In this document: positions 8,004-14,579 of the stretch, one piece after another | Numbering within the stretch: the first letter of the stretch is position 1 | Layout of the letters: each line of letters opens with the position of its first letter | Assembly: GCA_020024595.1 (NCBI GenBank) | Contig: JAHHTO010000041.1 | Coordinates: 1 to 16,109 of the forward strand | Direction: 5' to 3' | DNA length: 16,109 nt | From: Schaedlerella sp. | GTDB taxonomy: Bacteria > Bacillota > Clostridia > Lachnospirales > Lachnospiraceae | Notes under the pieces: generated by a model | Seen by the model: only the letters and a program-made list of their open reading frames with translations | Databases searched by the model: none | What the model was told of the DNA's origin: nothing | Position numbers and translations under genes: made by a program

Positions 8004-8231
8004 TTATTTGTTATCCCCCGTTAATTTTTCTTGTTTAAACTCGCAAATATCAGAAATATCGCAGTCTAAGCTTGAACATATTTTCATTAGCACTTCCATG
8101 CTAACAACTTGATTTTTGCTTAACTTTGCAAGTGTATTTGTCCCAATACCCGTGACTTTTCTCAAATCACTCTTATTTGGCATTCCTTTGTCAATCATTA
8201 ATTTCCATAATTTATTGTAACTTACTTCCAT
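8004..8231 (-). CDS. small Cro/CI-type HTH regulator heading the restriction-modification operon
   Basis: The 75-aa protein is almost entirely one helix-turn-helix domain of the HTH_26/XRE kind. YNKLWKLMIDKG forms helix 1, KSDLRKVTGIGTNTLAKLSK the HTH (20-39), and VSMEVLMKICSSLDCDISDI the dimerisation-side helices. The start has GGAGG 7 nt upstream. It is the first gene after the promoter and is directly fused in translation to M1. Small HTH proteins in this position act as controller (C) or repressor proteins that set the timing of restriction genes. Here the operator candidates overlap the promoter hexamers, which favours autorepression. The regulatory role is inferred from position and size; activation cannot be excluded. 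Confidence 0.85.
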   Translation of the reverse strand: MEVSYNKLWKLMIDKGMPNKSDLRKVTGIGTNTLAKLSKNQVVSMEVLMKICSSLDCDISDICEFKQEKLTGDNK

Positions 8232-8273
8232 CTATTTCCTCCGATCCAGATGTGCAGTCAAACTCTATTTTAT

Positions 8274-8302
8274 ATTATATACGGAGAAAACATTTTTATC
8301 AA
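8274..8302 (-). promoter_or_regulatory. sigma-A-type promoter of the restriction-modification operon
   Basis: TTGATA (8297-8302) and TATAAT (8274-8279) are separated by exactly 17 bp on the minus strand. The predicted start of transcription is near 8267, giving a leader of about 36 nt to the HTH gene. No other promoter of this quality was seen within the five-gene operon. Confidence 0.85.
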
Positions 8303-8310
8303 CGGAGAAA
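8281..8310. promoter_or_regulatory. candidate operator: two direct ACGGAGAAA copies 21 bp apart
   Basis: ACGGAGAAA occurs at 8281-8289 and 8302-8310 (TTTCTCCGT on the coding strand). The centre-to-centre distance of 21 bp is two helical turns, so both copies face the same side of the DNA. One lies just upstream of the -10, the other at the upstream edge of the -35. This is where a small HTH dimer or tetramer would block or position RNA polymerase. I saw no third copy nearby. Confidence 0.6.
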
Positions 8311-8341
8311 TAAAATATTTCGCCCTCTATATATTTAAGAT

Positions 8342-8362
8342 TTGAACCCCACTAGGGTTCAA
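8342..8362. repeat. perfect 8-bp inverted repeat TTGAACCC/GGGTTCAA
   Basis: TTGAACCC (8342-8349) and GGGTTCAA (8355-8362) flank a 5-nt loop. No T-run follows on either strand. The right arm overlaps the short sequence that also ends the rlmD gene, so the palindrome may be a recombination site and not an RNA signal. Confidence 0.6.
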
Positions 8363-8365
8363 CTT
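8352..8365. repeat. copy of the rlmD 3' end (possible attachment-site arm)
   Basis: CTAGGGTTCAACTT here matches CTAGGGTTCACCTT at 8521-8534 in 13 of 14 positions and in the same orientation. The second copy covers the last sense codons of rlmD. Duplication of a gene's 3' end is typical where an integrase used that end as its chromosomal target. Confidence 0.45.
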
Positions 8366-8434
8366 CTTGTTATCCATTCCCTAGTATCAACCCTACCGAG
8401 TAGACCAGTTCCCACTCAGCTATTTTCAAGCACC

Positions 8435-8496
8435 AAAAAAGGACTTCCACAATGACTTGATACACCTTTTAACGATAGCCCTTGAGAAAGTCCTTT
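8435..8496 (-). terminator. probable terminator of rlmD
   Basis: On the minus strand AAAGGACTT (8488-8496) pairs with AAGTCCTTT (8438-8446), followed by a run of Ts to 8435. The loop is long, about 40 nt, and may fold further. In the other direction the stem is followed by TGTTTTC, so weak two-way termination is possible. Confidence 0.6.
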
Positions 8497-8513
8497 GTTT
8501 TCTACACCTTTAT

Positions 8514-9896
8514 TTACTTGCTAGGGTTCACCTTTGACAGCAAACATACCGTCTCCACATGAACTGTCTCGCAGAACTGATCAACCGCCACACACTTTAC
8601 AACCTCATATCCTCGTCCTTGTATCATTTCCAAATCCCGTGCCAGACTGGTTGCCTTACATGAAATATATACAATTCTCTCCACCCCATAATCCAATATC
8701 TTCGGCAGTGCTTTCGGGTGAATTCCATCTCGCGGCGGATCAAGAACGATCACATCCGGTTTCTCTTCTATCTCATCCAACACCTTGAACACATCTCCGG
8801 CAATAAACCGACAATTTGTCAATCCATTCCGTGATGCATTTTCTCTCGCTGCTTCCACCGCTTCTTCAATGATCTCAACACCGATAACCTGCTTGGCCAC
8901 CGGGGCAAGTATCTGTCCTATTGTACCGGTTCCGCTGAACAAATCAAACACCGTCATGTTTCGAATATCTCCAATATACTCTCTTACTATACTATACAGT
9001 ACTTCTGCTCCACCAGAGTTTGGTTGGAAGAAAGAAAAAGGTGTGATTTTAAATTCCAGGTTCAGTAACTTCTCATAAAAATAATCTTGCCCGTATAAAA
9101 CTTTTGTCTCATCACTCTGTACTACATCCGACAAAGAATCATTTAAAATATGCAGGATTCCAACAATTTTCCCTTTCAGATTCAACTCCAGCAATCGCTC
9201 TACCAAAGGTTGCAAATCATATATCTCCTGCGTTGTTGTTACCAAATTGACCAAAATCTCCCCTGTAGCATCTCCTCGGCGTAACAAAAGATGGCGCAGA
9301 TACCCTGTATGCTGCATTTTTTTATAATATGGTGCATTCAACTCTGTAAAATATTCCAGCACACACTGTAAAATTTCTGTCATATCCGAATGTACCAGTT
9401 TACAGTCTGATGCAGTCAGCACATCATATGTACTTCCCTTTTTATGCAGTCCTAGAGAAAGCGGACCATCTTTATATTCATCTCCAAAAGAAAACTCCAT
9501 TTTATTCCGATAAGCAAACTCCTTTGGACTTGCTTTAATGCCCTCAAACTCATACTCTCGTCCCGGAAACAGCGCACCATCTATGATTTCCTTCATCTGT
9601 TGTGCCTTCATTTTCAGCTGTGCTTCATAGCTCATAGTCTGGTACATACATCCGCCACAGGCAGGAAACAGGCTACAGACAGGCTTCCTTGTCTCCAGTG
9701 GAGAGGGTTCTATCACTTCTAGCAGCCTTCCTTCTGCCTTTCTATTCTTGAACTTGTTAATCACAAAACGAACTTTCTGCCCTGGAATTCCATTCTTCAC
9801 AGTCACATAACAGTCCTCTTCCGATACATATACTCTTCCCTTGTTTGGAAACTCCACCTTTTCAATGATTCCTTCAAACACCTGCTTTTTCTTCAT
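8514..9896 (-). CDS. rlmD: 23S rRNA (uracil-C5)-methyltransferase, RlmD/RlmCD (TrmA) family
   Basis: This 460-aa enzyme methylates C5 of a uridine in 23S rRNA using SAM. A TRAM RNA-binding domain occupies about residues 1-60. Four cysteines at about 74, 80, 83 and 165 form the Fe-S site (C-x5-C-x2-C...C). The catalytic domain has FFQPN (289-293), the SAM motif DLFSGTGTIG (318-327), LDPPRDG (385-391), the nucleophile region YISCKATSLARDL (Cys413) and the terminal HVETV. I start at ATG 9896, which has AAGGAG 6 nt upstream. An in-frame ATG at 9938 would add 14 residues but lies inside the upstream gene's terminator. Firmicutes usually carry one or two such paralogues, so the exact uridine(s) cannot be fixed from sequence alone. 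Its 3' end is duplicated at 8352-8365. Confidence 0.9.
   Translation of the reverse strand: MKKKQVFEGIIEKVEFPNKGRVYVSEEDCYVTVKNGIPGQKVRFVINKFKNRKAEGRLLEVIEPSPLETRKPVCSLFPACGGCMYQTMSYEAQLKMKAQQMKEIIDGALFPGREYEFEGIKASPKEFAYRNKMEFSFGDEYKDGPLSLGLHKKGSTYDVLTASDCKLVHSDMTEILQCVLEYFTELNAPYYKKMQHTGYLRHLLLRRGDATGEILVNLVTTTQEIYDLQPLVERLLELNLKGKIVGILHILNDSLSDVVQSDETKVLYGQDYFYEKLLNLEFKITPFSFFQPNSGGAEVLYSIVREYIGDIRNMTVFDLFSGTGTIGQILAPVAKQVIGVEIIEEAVEAARENASRNGLTNCRFIAGDVFKVLDEIEEKPDVIVLDPPRDGIHPKALPKILDYGVERIVYISCKATSLARDLEMIQGRGYEVVKCVAVDQFCETVHVETVCLLSKVNPSK
8521..8534. repeat. 3' end of rlmD, partner of the copy at 8352
   Basis: CTAGGGTTCACCTT encodes the KVNPS end of the methylase (read on the minus strand). 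It pairs with the 13/14 match at 8352-8365 across a 155-bp intervening segment, so it is the candidate original target site if an element integrated here. Confidence 0.45.
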
Positions 9897-9937
9897 TCCT
9901 ATCTCCTTCACCCACATTTTACAGCTTACTTTGAACA

Positions 9938-9975
9938 CAAAAGAACAGGGTGCATCTTTTACTGCATCCTGTTCT
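9938..9975 (-). terminator. intrinsic terminator after the small membrane protein gene
   Basis: On the minus strand AGAACAGGATGCA pairs with TGCACCCTGTTCT (13 bp, one G-U) around an 8-nt loop, followed by TTTTGTGTT. It lies between the small membrane protein gene and rlmD and argues against the longer rlmD start at 9938. Confidence 0.8.
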
Positions 9976-10010
9976 TCCTGATTCTGCTTATCAGTTTCTT
10001 AACAATTTAA

Positions 10011-10250
10011 TTAAATCTGATCTTCTTCACTAAAGTAATCATCGAAATCATCATCAAAATCGTCTTCAAAGTCTTCCAGATAATCTGGTGTAAAGAACTT
10101 ATAAACACCATATGCAATTGCCGCAACTGCTGCAACTAAACCAATAATTGCCAGAATCCAGATAATCGTATCTTTCTTTTTTTCGTCCTCTTTTTTGTTC
10201 AAAAGATTTTTTAATTTGGTTTCTGCAATCAATTCTTCTACTCTATTCAT
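10011..10250 (-). CDS. small single-pass membrane protein with a strongly acidic tail
   Basis: The 79-aa product has three parts. A charged, helical N-terminus (1-27, many Glu and Lys) is followed by one hydrophobic segment (about 28-50, ending AIAYGVYKFF), then a C-terminal tail of about 25 residues that is almost wholly Asp/Glu with spaced aromatics (EDFEDDFDDDFDDYFSEED). By the positive-inside rule the basic stretch at 18-27 should be cytoplasmic and the acidic tail outside, though an inward tail cannot be excluded. A GGAG lies close upstream of the ATG, and a promoter and terminator frame it as a single-gene unit. I do not recognise a functional family. Similar small proteins seem common in Lachnospiraceae genomes, so it is probably real and conserved. 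Confidence 0.75.
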   Translation of the reverse strand: MNRVEELIAETKLKNLLNKKEDEKKKDTIIWILAIIGLVAAVAAIAYGVYKFFTPDYLEDFEDDFDDDFDDYFSEEDQI

Positions 10251-10297
10251 AATGCTCCGTCCTTTCTGTATTTTCTAGTCTAATCTTCTTTCTGTAT

Positions 10298-10303
10298 ATT
10301 ATA
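10298..10303 (-). promoter_or_regulatory. -10 element for the small membrane protein gene
   Basis: TATAAT sits about 48 nt before the start codon in the sequence GTGTTATAATATAC. No good -35 is visible 17 bp upstream, so the promoter is only half supported. Confidence 0.45.
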
Positions 10304-10348
10304 ACACTAACATTTTTAGATTACTACTAAATTCTATCTTTTTTCACA

Positions 10349-10385
10349 TTTTCCAATCCTATTTTCCCAGGCTCGTATTGGAAAA
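10349..10385. repeat. 9-bp inverted repeat between pcrA and the small membrane gene
   Basis: TTTTCCAAT and ATTGGAAAA flank a 19-nt loop just past the pcrA stop. There is no clear T-run after it on the minus strand. A shorter AAACAG-TGC-CTGTTT hairpin closer to the stop is followed by CGTGCAATTTTT. One of the two may end the pcrA transcript. Confidence 0.4.
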
Positions 10386-10410
10386 ATTGCACGAAACAGG
10401 CACTGTTTTT

Positions 10411-12657
10411 CTAGTCACTCATCACTTTCTGCAGCTTTGCAAAAGATGCGAACATTTTCTTAATACCTACATGATCAAACTCCACCGTTACTTCGTAATC
10501 TCTTCCACCTTCAAGGATATTCTTTACAGTTCCCTCTCCGAACTTGATATGGCACACCCGGTCACCAGTTGTATAATCCAGCTTTTTCTGTCCACTCACT
10601 GCAAATTGTTTCGCCGGCTTCGGTGCCGCATATGTCTGGAATGCCTTCTGTCGAAATGCCTGTCGCGCCTGTTCATATGCTACTTGCTTTGGAATCTCTG
10701 TTTCTTTTTCAAAATGGATTCCTCCCTGCTCTAGTAATTCCATCGGAATCTCTTTTAGAAACCTGGACATTTTGTTATACTGTGTCTCACCACGTACCAT
10801 CCTTCTTCTGGCACAGCTCACCGTCAATTCCTGCTCTGCTCTCGTAATCCCCACATAGCAGAGACGGCGTTCTTCTTCCAAATCCTCAGAATTATCTGAT
10901 GTAATCGTCATATAACTTGGAAACAGTCCATCCTCCATTCCTGCCAGATATACATGAGGAAACTCCAACCCCTTTGCACTATGCAGCGTCATCAGTACCA
11001 CATAATCCTGTTCATCATCCAAAGAATCTATGTCTGCCACAAGTGCCACTTCCTCCAGAAATCCGCTCAAAGTAGGACGTATATCCTCATCCATGCAACT
11101 TTCTTCATAAGCAGCAATCTTGCTTAACAATTCATCTATGTTCTCGATGCGTGCCTGTGCTTCTTCTTGATTCTCCGCTTCCAGAGTTTCTATGTAGCCG
11201 GTCTTCTCGATAATCTCCTTCATCAGGTCTGAGATACTGGCTATTTCACTTCTCGTCTTAAAATATTCGATCAAAGCCACAAAAGAATCCAGCTTCGCAG
11301 CTGCACGTCCGATTCCGGGAATAAGATCAAGCCCTAGCAACGCCTCATAGAATCCGATATCCCTCGCTAATGCAGATTCTTGTACTCGGTTAATTGTCGT
11401 CAGGCCAATTCCTCGCTTTGGCACATTAATAATTCTACGAACTGCCAAATCATCTTTTCCATTATCAATAGTCTTTAAATATGCCAGCAAATCCTTGATT
11501 TCCCGTCTTGCATAGAAGTTTACGCCGCCTACAATCTTATAGGGAATATTATAGGCCACAAACTTCTCTTCAAACATACGGGACTGTGCATTCGTCCGGT
11601 ACAAAATCGCAAAATCATTATATAAACTACTCTCATTCACATGCTTTTGAATATCTTCTGCAATATATTCTGCCTCGTCAAAGCCCGTATCAAACTGGCG
11701 GAAATGAATCTTTTCTCCATCCCCGTTATCCGTCCAGAGCGTCTTATCCTTTCTTCCATAATTATTTCGGATAACTGCATTTGCAGCATTTAGAATATTG
11801 CCAGTAGAGCGGTAATTCTGTTCCAACTTAATGACTCGAGCATTCTGGAATTCCTGCTCAAAATTCAAGATATTTTTAATATTAGCTCCGCGGAACTTAT
11901 AAATAGACTGGTCGTCATCTCCCACCACACAGAGATTCTGATATTTCGCCGCCAGCAGGCTTACAAACTTAAACTGTACTGTATTCGTATCCTGATATTC
12001 ATCTACCATGATATAACGAAAACGCTCCTGATAAGATTCCAGCACGTCCTGATTGGTCTGGAACAATTGCACCGTCTTCATTAACAAATCATCAAAATCC
12101 AAAGCATTATTCGCCTTCAGCTGCTTTTCATATTCCCAATACACTTTCGCAATCTTCTGACGTCCAAAATCTCCTGCTGCATTAACTTCAAACTCCACCG
12201 GTGTAATCATCTCATCTTTCGCAGCAGAAATTGCCCCAAGAAGATTTCTCTCTTTGTATACTTTTGTATCAATATCTAGCCTGCGGCACACTTCCTTCAT
12301 CAACGTCTTCTGATCATCTGCATCATAAATTGTAAAGTTGGTATCATATCCAAGTCGATCAATATATCTGCGCAGAATCCGCACGCAAGTAGAATGAAAC
12401 GTACTTACCCAGATATTCTCTGCACCAAACCCGACCAAATGGTCCACACGCTCCCGCATCTCGCCTGCTGCCTTATTTGTAAAAGTAATCGCTAGGATAT
12501 TCCACGGATTCACACCCTTTTCTTCGATCAAATATACAATCCTATGAGTCAGCACTCGAGTTTTTCCTGACCCTGCCCCCGCCAAAATCAAAAGTGGACC
12601 TTCTGTATGGTATACTGCCTCTCTTTGTTGTTCATTCAGTGAATCATATATGCTCAT
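10411..12657 (-). CDS. pcrA: ATP-dependent 3'-5' DNA helicase PcrA/UvrD
   Basis: The 748-aa superfamily 1A helicase unwinds DNA in repair and in plasmid replication and removes RecA filaments. The Q motif LNEQQREAV is at 7-15, Walker A AGAGSGKT at 26-33, motif Ia ITFTNKAA just after, motif II VDEYQDT at 218-224, motif III GDDDQSIYKFRGA at 246-258 and motif IV EQNYRS at 279-284. Further on come TLHSAKGLEF (motif V) and CYVGITRAE (motif VI). The last 50 residues carry the Tudor-like domain with GDRV.H..FGEGTV that binds RNA polymerase in PcrA. I choose ATG 12657, with GAGGAG 7 nt upstream. An in-frame ATG 24 nt earlier lacks that support and starts in the leader. The length is typical. Its promoter carries a LexA-like box. 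Confidence 0.95.
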   Translation of the reverse strand: MSIYDSLNEQQREAVYHTEGPLLILAGAGSGKTRVLTHRIVYLIEEKGVNPWNILAITFTNKAAGEMRERVDHLVGFGAENIWVSTFHSTCVRILRRYIDRLGYDTNFTIYDADDQKTLMKEVCRRLDIDTKVYKERNLLGAISAAKDEMITPVEFEVNAAGDFGRQKIAKVYWEYEKQLKANNALDFDDLLMKTVQLFQTNQDVLESYQERFRYIMVDEYQDTNTVQFKFVSLLAAKYQNLCVVGDDDQSIYKFRGANIKNILNFEQEFQNARVIKLEQNYRSTGNILNAANAVIRNNYGRKDKTLWTDNGDGEKIHFRQFDTGFDEAEYIAEDIQKHVNESSLYNDFAILYRTNAQSRMFEEKFVAYNIPYKIVGGVNFYARREIKDLLAYLKTIDNGKDDLAVRRIINVPKRGIGLTTINRVQESALARDIGFYEALLGLDLIPGIGRAAAKLDSFVALIEYFKTRSEIASISDLMKEIIEKTGYIETLEAENQEEAQARIENIDELLSKIAAYEESCMDEDIRPTLSGFLEEVALVADIDSLDDEQDYVVLMTLHSAKGLEFPHVYLAGMEDGLFPSYMTITSDNSEDLEEERRLCYVGITRAEQELTVSCARRRMVRGETQYNKMSRFLKEIPMELLEQGGIHFEKETEIPKQVAYEQARQAFRQKAFQTYAAPKPAKQFAVSGQKKLDYTTGDRVCHIKFGEGTVKNILEGGRDYEVTVEFDHVGIKKMFASFAKLQKVMSD

Positions 12658-12708
12658 AAATCTCTCCTCATACTGTATCATACGGACATGCCGCCACTAT
12701 TACTCTCT

Positions 12709-12737
12709 ATTATCGAATACATGTTCTTTTTTGTCAA
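12709..12737 (-). promoter_or_regulatory. promoter of pcrA
   Basis: TTGACA (12732-12737) and GATAAT (12709-12714) are 17 bp apart on the minus strand. The predicted leader before the start codon is about 45 nt. This is one of the best promoter matches in the window. Confidence 0.85.
12715..12726. promoter_or_regulatory. LexA-like (SOS) box inside the pcrA promoter spacer
   Basis: On the coding strand the spacer contains GAACATGTATTC. It matches the Firmicutes LexA/DinR consensus GAAC-N4-GTTC in seven of eight defined positions. Its place between -35 and -10 is where a repressor would act. The deviation and the AT-rich context keep this tentative. Confidence 0.5.
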
Positions 12738-12761
12738 GCATCTCCTAGGTCTCGATGCAAT

Positions 12762-12804
12762 AAAAAGGTCCTCCTATGAATTTATTTTATCATAGAAGAA
12801 CCTT
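12762..12804 (-). terminator. intrinsic terminator after the zinc-ribbon gene
   Basis: On the minus strand AAGGTTCTTCTATGA pairs over 15 bp (two G-U pairs) with TCATAGGAGGACCTT around a 10-nt AT loop, followed by TTTATT. It ends the zinc-ribbon gene transcript and isolates pcrA from it. Confidence 0.85.
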
Positions 12805-12852
12805 CTAAGTCTTACTTTACAGAAAAATTCAAAAACAAGATGGACAGACGCA

Positions 12853-13056
12853 TCAAAAATGATAGTCCATCAGTATCTTTTTACATTTTTCACACCTATA
12901 ACCAGATATTCTGTCACCATTACACAAAGCTGCAAGTTTAGGTTCATCGTTCAGTCGAATGTCCGCATACTCATCTTTCCATCTTAAACCTGAACCTAGT
13001 CCGAGAGCCATTACTTTACCTTGCATCATTTCACTTCCACAGTATGGACATTTCAT
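12853..13056 (-). CDS. small zinc-ribbon protein, DUF6487-like (PF20097)
   Basis: The 67-aa protein starts MKCPYCGSEM and ends GYRCEKCKKILMDY. The CPYC and CEKC pairs form a single zinc ribbon around a middle segment containing GLRWKDE. This layout fits the PF20097 family of small Clostridia/Bacilli proteins of unknown function. AAGGTG lies about 10 nt upstream of the ATG. It follows the lipoprotein gene by 91 bp with no terminator between them, so it may be read from the zinc-transporter operon or from an unseen promoter. It ends in a strong terminator. A metal-related role is suggested by its neighbours only. Confidence 0.75.
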   Translation of the reverse strand: MKCPYCGSEMMQGKVMALGLGSGLRWKDEYADIRLNDEPKLAALCNGDRISGYRCEKCKKILMDYHF

Positions 13057-13147
13057 AAAGATTCACACCTTCTCTCAGAATCAAACAGTCTTTCTTTATT
13101 GTTAAACTGCCAACGATAATAGTAATCACAAATAAAGTCTAATTTTC

Positions 13148-13729
13148 TTATTCTTTTTTATTTTCAATTAATGTTACATTTGCAAGTCGACAACCAGCGT
13201 TATTTTCTCCTGATTTCGGATAAACTTCAAACGTCCCTTCTAAAACTATATCTGCATATTCCTCCGGATAAACACATAAACTATCTTCACACAAAAATTC
13301 CATTCCCTGTCCACAACACGCCATAGCATCCTGAATAATGCAATAATGATGATACTGACCTGTCTCTTCATAATAAAATGCATAATAGAATCCCTCTACC
13401 CGAACAGTCTTTCCCACGTACTTATCCGGCTTACTGATCATCTGATAAACTGTGGCATATACCATATCACTGTTCATTTTGGTAAGATCATAATCAACAT
13501 CCCCCACCTCTTGTACATCCACTCTCAAATCATCTGATGAGATTTCATCTGTTGAATTCGATTTCCTGTTACTTCCCTCCATACTCTGGTTTGTATCTTC
13601 TATTTGATTATTGATCACTTCATGCACTGTAGTCCCATTCTTTGCTCCTTGTTCTCTATTTTCACTCATATTACATCCCGTCAATAACAGAACTGGCAGT
13701 AAAAATATAACTTTTACTATCATTTTCAT
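13148..13729 (-). CDS. lipoprotein co-transcribed with the zinc ABC transporter
   Basis: The 193-aa product has a lipoprotein signal peptide: MKM, a hydrophobic core, then the lipobox LTGC with Cys19. A Ser/Asn/Glu-rich linker (20-80) follows, then a compact domain (about 85-190) with Y..ISKPDKYVGKTVRVEGFYY, MACCGQGMEFLC, YPEEYADIVLEGTFEVY and a final CRLANVTL. The CC.QG.EF/YP.(D/E)Y pattern resembles the OB-like C-terminal domain of the YcgQ/DUF1980 group found beside zinc genes. The start is ATG 13729: AGGAGG 8 nt upstream lies in the last Gly-Gly codons of znuB, and the znuB stop is one base away. An earlier in-frame ATG inside znuB lacks such a site. It should be anchored on the outer face of the membrane. 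The operon suggests a role in metal handling; the cysteines are possible ligands. Confidence 0.75.
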   Translation of the reverse strand: MKMIVKVIFLLPVLLLTGCNMSENREQGAKNGTTVHEVINNQIEDTNQSMEGSNRKSNSTDEISSDDLRVDVQEVGDVDYDLTKMNSDMVYATVYQMISKPDKYVGKTVRVEGFYYAFYYEETGQYHHYCIIQDAMACCGQGMEFLCEDSLCVYPEEYADIVLEGTFEVYPKSGENNAGCRLANVTLIENKKE

Positions 13730-13730
13730 C

Positions 13731-14579
13731 TCAGTTTCCTCCTGTAACTTTACCAATCACACAACTTATGGCAAAAGCCAAAATATAAACGACCACAATT
13801 GTGGCACCAACCGGTGTTCCTGACAGGATTGAAACAAAAATTCCGATCAAAGCACAAAAAACAGATATTATTACAGCACAAATTGTAACACTTAAAAAAC
13901 TTTTAAAAATCCTCATGGCGGATAAAGCTGGAAAAATCACCAATGCCGAAATCAGAAGTGAACCGACAAGATTCATAGCAAGAACAATGATAACTGCCGT
14001 AATAACCGCAATCAGCAAATTATAGAACTCTGTCTTCAATCCTGTTGCCTTAGCAAATACCTCGTCAAAAGTCACAGCAAAGATTTTATTGTAAAAAAGA
14101 ATAAACAAAACTACAACTATCACTGAAAGCACTGCGCACAATTTAACCTGTGCTTCTGTAAGTGTCAGAATAGAAGTGGAGCCAAACAAGGTACTACATA
14201 CATCTCCGGAAAGATTGGGTCCCGTAGCAAAAATATTCATAAACAAATATCCTATTGCCAATGCTCCAACAGAAATCATTGCAATTGCCGCATCACCTTT
14301 AATTTTTGCATTCTGCCCTGTTCTCAGCAACAAAACTGCACACATCACTGTAACAAGCATTATAAACCACATATTATTACTTATATTTAGAATAGAAGCT
14401 ACTGCCATCGCTCCGAACGCAACATGAGAAAGACCATCTCCTATAAACGAAAATCGCTTTAACACCAACGTTACCCCAAGTAAAGAAGCACATAACGCAA
14501 TCAAAACTCCTACAATCAGCGCATACCATACAAACGAATATTGAAAATACAAATTGGCTTTTTCGATTATATCACTCAA
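13731..14579 (-). CDS. znuB: zinc/manganese ABC transporter permease (ABC-3 family)
   Basis: The 282-aa protein is hydrophobic throughout, with about eight to nine membrane helices. It carries the ABC-3 permease pattern: an early VLKRFSFIGDGLSHVAFGA (about 40-58), GDAAIAMISVGALAIGYL, a loop FDEVFAKATGL that contacts the ATPase (about 170-180), and NLVGSLLISALVIFPALSAM (about 203-222). It forms the channel for a divalent metal ion, most likely Zn2+. The start is TTG 14579, 9 nt after AGGAGG. The znuC stop overlaps it (TTGA), so translation is coupled to znuC and the unusual start may lower its yield. ZnuB and Mn-type permeases are hard to tell apart, so the exact metal is inferred from the binding protein. 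Confidence 0.9.
   Translation of the reverse strand: MSDIIEKANLYFQYSFVWYALIVGVLIALCASLLGVTLVLKRFSFIGDGLSHVAFGAMAVASILNISNNMWFIMLVTVMCAVLLLRTGQNAKIKGDAAIAMISVGALAIGYLFMNIFATGPNLSGDVCSTLFGSTSILTLTEAQVKLCAVLSVIVVVLFILFYNKIFAVTFDEVFAKATGLKTEFYNLLIAVITAVIIVLAMNLVGSLLISALVIFPALSAMRIFKSFLSVTICAVIISVFCALIGIFVSILSGTPVGATIVVVYILAFAISCVIGKVTGGN

Noticed and set aside
8232..8340. LlaJI recognition sites (GACGC/GCGTC) in the operon promoter as a methylation switch
   Set aside because: Neither sequence occurs between the HTH start and 8340, so the methylation feedback reported for LlaJI cannot be proposed here with that site.
8340..8365. GGGGTTCAAATC on the minus strand looks like a tRNA T-arm
   Set aside because: The bases after the loop do not pair with those before it, and no acceptor, D or anticodon arm can be placed at the right distances. 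A full or partial tRNA is not supported.
8534..9078. Plus-strand frames opposite rlmD
   Set aside because: The compositions are Ser/Pro/Ile-rich, as expected from the antisense of a conserved gene. No domain or start signal is visible.
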